Of a stretch of DNA of 11,213 nt, positions 6,845-11,213 are shown piece by piece. Each line of letters begins with the position of its first letter. Position 1 is the stretch's first letter. Under the pieces are notes generated by a model. It did not search any database and was not told the DNA's origin. It worked only from the letters and a program-made list of their open reading frames with translations. The stretch covers positions 1 through 11,213 of the forward strand of contig DASXZD010000092.1 of NCBI GenBank assembly GCA_036502085.1. Reading direction: 5' to 3'. A program made the translations under genes and the position numbers. The DNA comes from PALSA-505 sp036502085 (GTDB lineage: Bacteria; Actinomycetota; Actinomycetes; Streptosporangiales; Streptosporangiaceae).

Positions 6845-6940
6845 GGCGCCGGAACTGGCCAGCGTCGTCGCCGAACCGGGCGATCTTCGCGTCGGCCAGC
6901 CGGCCAATCTGCGGTGGCCGCCGGGTCGGCCAGGTGGCTG

Positions 6941-6969
6941 ATGACACCAGGCTGCACGCGGTCTAGCGT
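6941..6969 (+). promoter_or_regulatory. Sigma-70-type promoter for the sensor kinase; leaderless start
   Basis: ATGACA (6941-6946, five of six matches to TTGACA) and TAGCGT (6964-6969) are separated by exactly 17 bp. A start of transcription 7-8 nt later falls on the GTG at 6977. This places the longer in-frame starts at 6914 and 6941 upstream of or inside the promoter and argues for 6977. Confidence 0.6.
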
Positions 6970-6976
6970 TGCGGAT

Positions 6977-8089
6977 GTGCACCTTCGACCAGGCGATCCG
7001 CGCCACCGCGACTGGCTCGTCGCCGGGCTGCTGTTCGCCGCCTCCCAGCTGCAGATCTGGCTGGCCAGCGGGTCCGGCCAGCGCCCGCTGACCGGCGCGC
7101 TGTTCGCCACCGGCGTGTGCGCCACCGTCGTATTCCGGCGGCAGTACCCTGCTACCGCGGGCATCGCCGCGCAGGGCCTCATGGCGCTGCAGTACGACAT
7201 CTGGCACAGCCTGCAGGCGGGCGGGTGGACGATCGCGTGGTTCTGCGCCCTGTACGGGCTGGCCGTCTGGACGACCCCGCGCAGATTCGCCGCGGGCGCC
7301 GCATTCGTGGCGCTCACCGACCTGCTGCCGCTGCCGCGTGATCGCAGCACGCTGAATGCGGTCATCCCGTTCGCTGCCGGCACGCTGGTGGTCATGCTGC
7401 TCATCCGCCGGATCGTCCGCGACCGCGACCGCCGCGCCCAGCTGGCCGAGCGGGAGCGGGATGTCGCGGCGCGCGAGGCGGTCGTGGAGGAGCGCGCCCG
7501 GATCGCCCGGGAGCTGCACGACGCTATCGCGCACAACGTGTCGATGATGGTGCTCCAGGCCGGGGCCGAGCGGCGGGTGCTCGGCACCGCAAGCTCGCCG
7601 ACCCGCGACGTGCTCCAGACGATCGAGCGGATCGGGCGCGGCGCGCTCACCGAGATGCGGCGGCTGGTCGGGATGCTGCGCACCGACTCCCCCGACCTCC
7701 TCGCGCCGCAGCCCAGGCTCGCCGACCTGCCCACGCTCATGACCCAGATACGTGAGGCGGGCCTGCCCGTCGACTTCCAGGTCGAAGGCGATAGCCGCGA
7801 GCTGCCGGTCGGCATCGAGCTGTCGGCCTTCCGGATCGTCCAGGAGGCACTGACCAACGCGCTCAAGCACGCCGGCCAGGCCCGCGCCGCCGTGCACCTG
7901 CGCTACCGCCCCGGCTCACTGGAGCTGGAGATCACCGACGACGGCGCCGGAACCCAGCCAGCCGTTCCCGGCGGCGGCCACGGCCTGGCCGGCATGCGCG
8001 AGCGCGTCACCCTGTACGGGGGCCAGTTCGACGCGGGCTGCCGTCCCGGCGGCGGCTTCGCCGTCCGCGTGCTGCTGCCGCTGACATGA
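6977..8089 (+). CDS. NarL-type sensor histidine kinase
   Basis: With GTG 6977 the protein has 370 residues. The first ~145 contain several hydrophobic segments (around 13-30, 41-53, 84-99, 104-119 and 129-143) and little extracytoplasmic domain. A short coiled linker leads to the HisKA_3 dimerisation helix ERARIARELHDAIAHNVS, with His181 as phosphate acceptor. The ATPase domain shows the N-box (QEALTNALKHA), DDGAG and GHGLAGMRERV. It is a membrane sensor that should phosphorylate the response regulator encoded next, whose ATG overlaps this stop (ATGA, 8086-8089). With so little external sequence it probably senses a membrane or envelope signal. The leaderless promoter settles the start; no Shine-Dalgarno is present. 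The divergent membrane protein may be part of the same module. Confidence 0.93.
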   Translation: MHLRPGDPRHRDWLVAGLLFAASQLQIWLASGSGQRPLTGALFATGVCATVVFRRQYPATAGIAAQGLMALQYDIWHSLQAGGWTIAWFCALYGLAVWTTPRRFAAGAAFVALTDLLPLPRDRSTLNAVIPFAAGTLVVMLLIRRIVRDRDRRAQLAERERDVAAREAVVEERARIARELHDAIAHNVSMMVLQAGAERRVLGTASSPTRDVLQTIERIGRGALTEMRRLVGMLRTDSPDLLAPQPRLADLPTLMTQIREAGLPVDFQVEGDSRELPVGIELSAFRIVQEALTNALKHAGQARAAVHLRYRPGSLELEITDDGAGTQPAVPGGGHGLAGMRERVTLYGGQFDAGCRPGGGFAVRVLLPLT

Positions 8090-8751
8090 CCACCCTGCTG
8101 ATCGCCGATGACCAGGCCCTGGTCCGCGTGGGGCTGCGGAAGATCCTGGAGGGCGAGCCGGACACCACGGTTGTCGGCGAGGCCGGCGACGGCGAGGCGG
8201 CCGTGTCCGCAACCCGCCGGCTGCGGCCCGACGTCGTCCTCATGGACATCCGCATGCCGGTGCTGGACGGCATCGAGGCGACACGGCGGATCGTCCGCGC
8301 GCAGCCAGCTACCCGGGTGCTGATCCTGACCACATTCGGGCTTGACACCTATGTTTACGACGCGCTGCGGGCCGGCGCGAGCGGTTTCATGCTCAAGGAC
8401 GCGCCGCCCGAGGAGATCGCCGCCGCCGTCCGCATCGTCGCCAGCGGCGACGCGTTGCTCGCCCCGGCGATCACCCGCGCCGTCATCGAGGAATTCGCCC
8501 GCCAGCCCGCTGCGGCCAAGACAGAGCCACCGCGAGCCGTCGCCGAGCTGACCCCCCGCGAGCGCGAGGTACTCAGCCTGCTGACCCGCGGCCTGTCCAA
8601 CCCCGAAATCTGCAGCCACCTAGTCATCAGCGAAGCCACCGCCAAGACCCACGTCGCCAGGATCTTGCAGAAACTCGGCCTCAGAGACCGCGTCCAGGTA
8701 GTCATCTACGCCTACGAAAGCGGACTGGTCTCCCCCGGCTCGCCAGGTTGA
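8086..8751 (+). CDS. NarL/FixJ-family response regulator
   Basis: This 221-residue protein has an N-terminal receiver domain with the acidic pair Asp8-Asp9, phosphate acceptor Asp54 (VLMDIRMPVLDG), Thr82/Thr83 and Lys104 (FMLKD). A linker leads to a LuxR-type HTH from ~155: LTPREREVLSLLTRGLSN, then SEATAKTHVARILQKL. All key residues are present, so it should be a phosphorylation-controlled DNA-binding regulator. It overlaps the kinase gene by 4 bp, which couples their translation. Its stop at 8749-8751 is followed almost at once by the remains of an insertion sequence, so any original downstream genes of the operon may have been lost. Confidence 0.95.
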   Translation: MTTLLIADDQALVRVGLRKILEGEPDTTVVGEAGDGEAAVSATRRLRPDVVLMDIRMPVLDGIEATRRIVRAQPATRVLILTTFGLDTYVYDALRAGASGFMLKDAPPEEIAAAVRIVASGDALLAPAITRAVIEEFARQPAAAKTEPPRAVAELTPREREVLSLLTRGLSNPEICSHLVISEATAKTHVARILQKLGLRDRVQVVIYAYESGLVSPGSPG

Positions 8752-8777
8752 CCGATCCTAGCCTAGCTGCCTGTGGG

Positions 8778-9662
8778 GTGCCAGAAGACGTAGAGATCTT
8801 GGTACTGCGGCACGAGATCGCTGTCCTGCGCCGCCAGGTCAGCCGCCCGAAGCCGGACTGGGCTGACCGCGCGGTGATCGCCGCGCTGGCGCGGCTGTTG
8901 CCCAGGCGCCTGCGGCTGCACCGGATCGTGACGCCTGGCACCCTGCTGGCCTGGTACCGGCACCTGATCAAGAACAAGTGGACCTACCCGAATAACGCAG
9001 GACGCCCGCCGGTCCCGGAGGAGGTTCGCCAGTTGGTCCGGCGGCTGGCCAGGCAGAACCCGCGGTGGGGACACCGGCGCATCCAGGGTGAGCTCCTCGG
9101 CTTGGGGTACCGGATCGGCGCGGGAACCATCCGGCGGATCCTGGCTGCGGACGGCCTCACACCCGCGCCGCGCCAGGCGTCACCGACCTGGCGGCAGTTC
9201 CTGGCCTCCCAGGCATCGGGGATCCCGTCGTGCGACTTCCTGCACGTCGACACCGTGTTCCTCAAGCGCTTGTACGTTTTCTTCGTGATGGAGATCCAGA
9301 CCCGCTGCGTGCACATTCTGGGCGTCACCGCCTACCCTACGGGGGCCGTGGACCGCTCAGCAGGCCCGTAACCTGTTGATGGACCTCGGCGGACGCGCCG
9401 GCCAGTTCACGTTCCTCATCCGCGACCGCGACAGCAAGTTCACGACCGCCTTCGATGACGTGTTCGCCGGTAATGGCGTGCGGATCATTAAGACGCCAGT
9501 CCGGTCGCCCAGGGCGAACTCCTTCACGGAACGGTATGTGGGGACGCTACGGCGCGAGGCCTCGACCACCTGCTCATCTACGGCGAACGACACCTTCGGC
9601 GGATCCTCGCCGAATACGCGCGGCATTACAACGAACATCGCCCGCACCAGTCGCGCGGCACG
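8778..9662 (+). pseudogene. Decayed DDE integrase-type transposase with two opposite frameshifts
   Basis: The frame entering at 8778 reads EDVEILVLRHEIAVLRRQ, then NPRWGHRRIQGELLGLGY and CDFLHVDTVFL, the start of an rve integrase core with the first catalytic Asp. One extra base in the GGGGGCC run (~9341-9348) shifts it to the frame WTAQQARNLLMDLG, which carries RDRDSKF (second Asp) and FTERYVGTLRRE (Glu). One base is missing near 9559, after which the original frame returns with LDHLLIYGERHL and YNEHRPHQSR. The two indels cancel in sum but destroy the middle of the protein. The usual N-terminal ~30 residues and the C-terminus after HQSR are missing, and no terminal inverted repeats are found. 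It is a dead IS remnant inserted directly behind the response regulator gene; the IS3/IS481-like group is my best placement. Confidence 0.88.
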
Positions 9663-9817
9663 GCACAGGGTCGTGCTGCGTCCGCGGTAATCTGGAGCCG
9701 TTGTCACTTGGTCAGTCACTGGCCGCCATTGCCAGCCCGCCTGAGCCAGCTGACTGCTTCTGTCAGGGGCGAGGCTTCCGCGCTCCACAGCTGCAGTGCG
9801 GCCCGGGACCTGCGCGG

Positions 9818-9823
9818 TACGAT
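9818..9823 (+). promoter_or_regulatory. Possible -10 box (TACGAT) for the Uma2-family gene
   Basis: TACGAT lies 46 bp before ATG 9870 and fits TANNNT. No good -35 is seen at 16-18 bp. The stretch 9663-9869 otherwise holds no feature I can name. Confidence 0.3.
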
Positions 9824-9869
9824 AGCAACGCTCGCTTGCGCGACCTGTCGAGGGCTCAGGGGGTACCGC

Positions 9870-10439
9870 ATGAGCGTGGAGATGATCGCTCCGGAGTGGA
9901 TGCACTCGCAGATCACCGCAGCGGAGTACGAGTCGTGGTCTGAGGAGCAGTGCGCGGGCATCGAGATCGTGGACGGGATGGTCGTCGTGAGCCCCAGCGC
10001 GTCGAAGCGGCATAACCGCCTCGCCCGGATCCTCGCGAACGCCTTCGACGCCACGGCCGGTCCGGACTGGAACGCCGACACCGACTTCGATGTCCGGCTG
10101 CAGGATGTACCACTGACCAACCGCCGTCCCGATGTTGTCGTGTACCGGGCCGACACCATCGATGTAACCCCGACCCGGCCGGAGCACGTGCTCCTGGTCG
10201 CGGAGATCGTGTCGCCCGGCTCGGAGACCACCGACCGGATCGTGAAGCACGACCAGTACGCGCGCGCGGGCATCGAGTTCTACTGGCGCGTCGAGCTGAC
10301 CGCGACGGGCATCCCCGTCGTGTATTCCTATCTGCTCGACCCTGCGAGCAGGCGGTACCGGGAAGGCGAGGTATTCACCGGGCTGATCAAGGCTACCGTG
10401 CCCTTCCAGGTCGAGATCGACCTGTCGGGTTCCTGGTAA
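9870..10439 (+). CDS. Uma2-family (DUF820) putative PD-(D/E)XK endonuclease
   Basis: From ATG 9870, with GGGGG ~7 nt before it, the protein has 189 residues, normal for the family. It shows the Uma2 order: an N-terminal segment with EIVDGMVVVSPSASKRHN, then RRPDVVVY (Asp88), LLVAEIVSPGSETTD (Glu112), KHDQYARAGIEFYW (Lys126, Tyr130) and a C-terminal strand region. Asp88, Glu112 and Lys126 are the expected metal and catalytic positions of the restriction-endonuclease-like fold. Uma2 proteins are abundant in cyanobacteria and actinomycetes, and their biological role is mostly unknown. The frame is open upstream as far as the transposase tail at 9561, so the start rests on the ATG and the start of family similarity. 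It sits between IS remnants with no partner gene, possibly carried in with them. Confidence 0.88.
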   Translation: MSVEMIAPEWMHSQITAAEYESWSEEQCAGIEIVDGMVVVSPSASKRHNRLARILANAFDATAGPDWNADTDFDVRLQDVPLTNRRPDVVVYRADTIDVTPTRPEHVLLVAEIVSPGSETTDRIVKHDQYARAGIEFYWRVELTATGIPVVYSYLLDPASRRYREGEVFTGLIKATVPFQVEIDLSGSW

Positions 10440-10494
10440 CGGCCAAAGGCGCCCTCATCAACGGGGCAGGCCACGTTTTCCAGCCCGGCGACCT

Positions 10495-10732
10495 TGCCTG
10501 TGCCGAAAATCTCATCCACCCAGGCGGGAGGGGCTATTCGGCTTCGGCGGCCGAGTGAGGTGATTGCCCTCCCGGGGGCCCGACCGCTGCGGGATGATGC
10601 CGGCTGTGCTGCTTCGACTGGCCTATCTGGGTGTGACGAACGTGTTCGCGTTACTGCGGCTTCTGCCGGCGAGCGACCGGGACAAGGTCATCGAGATCCT
10701 GGCGCTGCGCCACCAGATCGCGGTCCTGGAGC
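10495..10732 (+). mobile_element. IS remnant A: left end and 5' part only
   Basis: The left end reads TGCCTGTGCCGAAAATC at 10495 and is related to the ends at 10733 and 10854 by the pattern TGNNNGTGCCGARAAYC. The element is cut at 10732, inside its transposase gene, where remnant B begins. No right end is present in the window. Confidence 0.6.
10606..10731 (+). pseudogene. Truncated N-terminus of integrase-type transposase (element A)
   Basis: From GTG 10606 (in-frame ATGs at 10594 and 10597 are alternatives) the frame reads LLRLAYLGVTNVFALLRLL, then DRDKVIEILALRHQIAVLE, which is the usual start of actinobacterial integrase-core transposases. Similarity stops at the Glu codon at 10729-10731, two bases before the next IS end. 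The frame runs on to 10839 with unrelated residues. GATGAT at 10593-10598 stands 7 nt before the GTG and may be its -10 box. The remnant cannot make a working transposase. Confidence 0.7.
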
Positions 10733-10774
10733 TGTGCGTGCCGAGAATCTCGTCCATGGCTCTGGCCAGCAAAG

Positions 10775-10803
10775 TTGCTTACCTGTTGTCCCGCCGCGAT
10801 GAT
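10775..10803 (+). promoter_or_regulatory. Promoter-like pair in IS remnant B, leaderless type
   Basis: TTGCTT (10775-10780) and GATGAT (10798-10803) are 17 bp apart, and ATG 10812 follows 8 nt after the second box. The GATGAT box also precedes the starts of A (7 nt) and C (9 nt). Confidence 0.35.
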
Positions 10804-10811
10804 CACCGGTC

Positions 10812-10853
10812 ATGTGCCTGCGGTTCATGTTCCTCCTGACCACGCGGCTAACC
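10812..10853 (+). pseudogene. Truncated transposase start (element B), 14 codons
   Basis: ATG 10812 reads MCLRFMFLLTTRLT, which resembles the opening of another branch of the same integrase-type transposase family. It is cut exactly where the left end of element C begins at 10854. It is far too short to be functional; the identification rests on 14 residues plus the IS end upstream. Confidence 0.45.
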
Positions 10854-11213
10854 TGTAGGTGCCGAAAACCGGCGTCACCTGGGCGGACGCTGCGCAGATC
10901 GCGTTCGGGCCGGCCCGCGTTCGGGCGCCGGGCGGGCATGCCTTGGTCCGGGCTGGCGTGCGATGATCTTCGGCTTGTGGGCTTGAAGCTGATCTTCCTC
11001 GTCGTGACCCGGGCCGTGTCGGTGCTGGGCCTGTCGCGCCGGGAGGCGTGGTGGAAGGACGCCGAGATCTTGATGCTGCGCCATCAGCTCGCAGTGGCCC
11101 TGCGCGAGCGGCCGAGGGCTCATTCGCGGTTGACGTGGCCGGACCGGGCGTGGCTGGCCCTGCTCGCCGAGACGATGCCGGCCGGGCGCTTGACCGCGAT
11201 GCGGCTGATCGTC
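10854..11213 (+). mobile_element. IS element C: left end, extends beyond the window
   Basis: The left end TGTAGGTGCCGAAAACC begins at 10854. It is followed by a ~120-bp leader and an open transposase gene that leaves the window. This may be an intact copy and the most recent insertion of the three. Confidence 0.6.
10977..11213 (+). CDS. Integrase-type IS transposase, 5' part (3' end outside window)
   Basis: GTG 10977 opens 79 codons without a stop. The product begins GLKLIFLVVTRAVSVLGLS, then WWKDAEILMLRHQLAV, ERPRAHSRLTWPDRAWLALL and TAMRLIV, the N-terminal part of an actinobacterial integrase-core (DDE) transposase; the helical DNA-binding region is visible, and the catalytic core would lie downstream. 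GATGAT (10962-10967) stands 9 nt before the GTG and no Shine-Dalgarno is seen, so a leaderless start is likely. It shares the E-I-L-x-L-R-H-Q/E-x-A-V core with the transposase remnants at 8778 and 10606. No lesion is visible so far. Confidence 0.85.
   Translation, partial: MGLKLIFLVVTRAVSVLGLSRREAWWKDAEILMLRHQLAVALRERPRAHSRLTWPDRAWLALLAETMPAGRLTAMRLIV

Larger units (their letters stand above)
10733..10853 (+). mobile_element. IS remnant B: left end and first codons only
   Basis: The left end TGTGCGTGCCGAGAATC begins at 10733, right after the cut in element A. From there to 10853 only the leader, a promoter-like region and 14 transposase codons remain before the next left end (C) starts at 10854. 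Confidence 0.5.

Noticed and set aside
5851..7866. A 671-codon open frame on the - strand across the kinase gene
   Set aside because: It is an antisense shadow of GC-rich coding DNA: the + strand frame holds a complete histidine kinase, and the - frame shows no domain and low-complexity Arg/Ser text.
8748..8777. TTG 8748 as start of the first transposase
   Set aside because: It overlaps the stop of the response regulator, and the codons before 8778 show no similarity to the family; the N-terminus has been lost.
8779..9765. TGCCAGAAG (8779) and CTTCTGTCA (9757) as possible terminal inverted repeats of the first IS
   Set aside because: Only eight of nine bases match, the left copy lies inside transposase coding sequence, and no target duplication flanks them.
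10328..10519. A - strand ORF starting MDEIFGTGK; the IS end at 10733 reads MDEILGT on the same strand
   Set aside because: The shared residues come from the IS end repeat itself; the rest overlaps the Uma2 gene antisense and shows no family features.

Overview
The window is a GC-rich stretch of actinobacterial DNA, probably from a filamentous actinomycete. Support for this comes from strong G/C bias in third codon positions, GTG starts, leaderless-type promoters, a NarL-type two-component system, a large LuxR-type regulator, and IS transposases of a kind common in that phylum. The genus cannot be fixed from the sequence alone.

Left part (1-4766), all on the + strand: the 3' part of a large LuxR-type regulator with a helical-repeat region and a C-terminal HTH. 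It is followed by a short intergenic region with a 9-bp direct repeat spaced 22 bp apart, then a 56-residue basic, Cys-rich ORF (1832-2002). Twelve bases later comes a secreted RCC1-repeat protein with seven blades. Next are the remains of another exported protein (stop at codon 4) and an unassigned 41-codon ORF. The block ends with a second secreted protein made of seven ~47-residue repeats, resembling fucose-lectin-type propellers. The layout suggests a regulator followed by a small cassette of exported seven-bladed beta-propellers.

Middle part (4767-8751): on the - strand, an NAD(P)-dependent extended SDR/epimerase; on the + strand, a decayed coiled-coil ORF of a type I associate with transposons; then a six-TM membrane protein (- strand) divergent from a histidine kinase and its overlapping NarL-type response regulator (+ strand). 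The SDR gene and the kinase both have a TAGCGT -10-like box 6-7 nt before a GTG start, which suggests leaderless mRNAs. The membrane-protein gene has the same box with a short leader and a clear Shine-Dalgarno.

Right part (8752-11213): a graveyard of DDE-integrase insertion sequences. A transposase with two opposite frameshifts and eroded ends abuts the response regulator. An intact Uma2-family (PD-(D/E)XK-like) nuclease gene follows. Beyond it, three related IS left ends (10495, 10733, 10854) lie in tandem. Each of the first two is cut off inside its transposase N-terminus exactly where the next begins, and the last transposase runs off the window. This looks like serial nested insertion, and right ends would be expected beyond the window.
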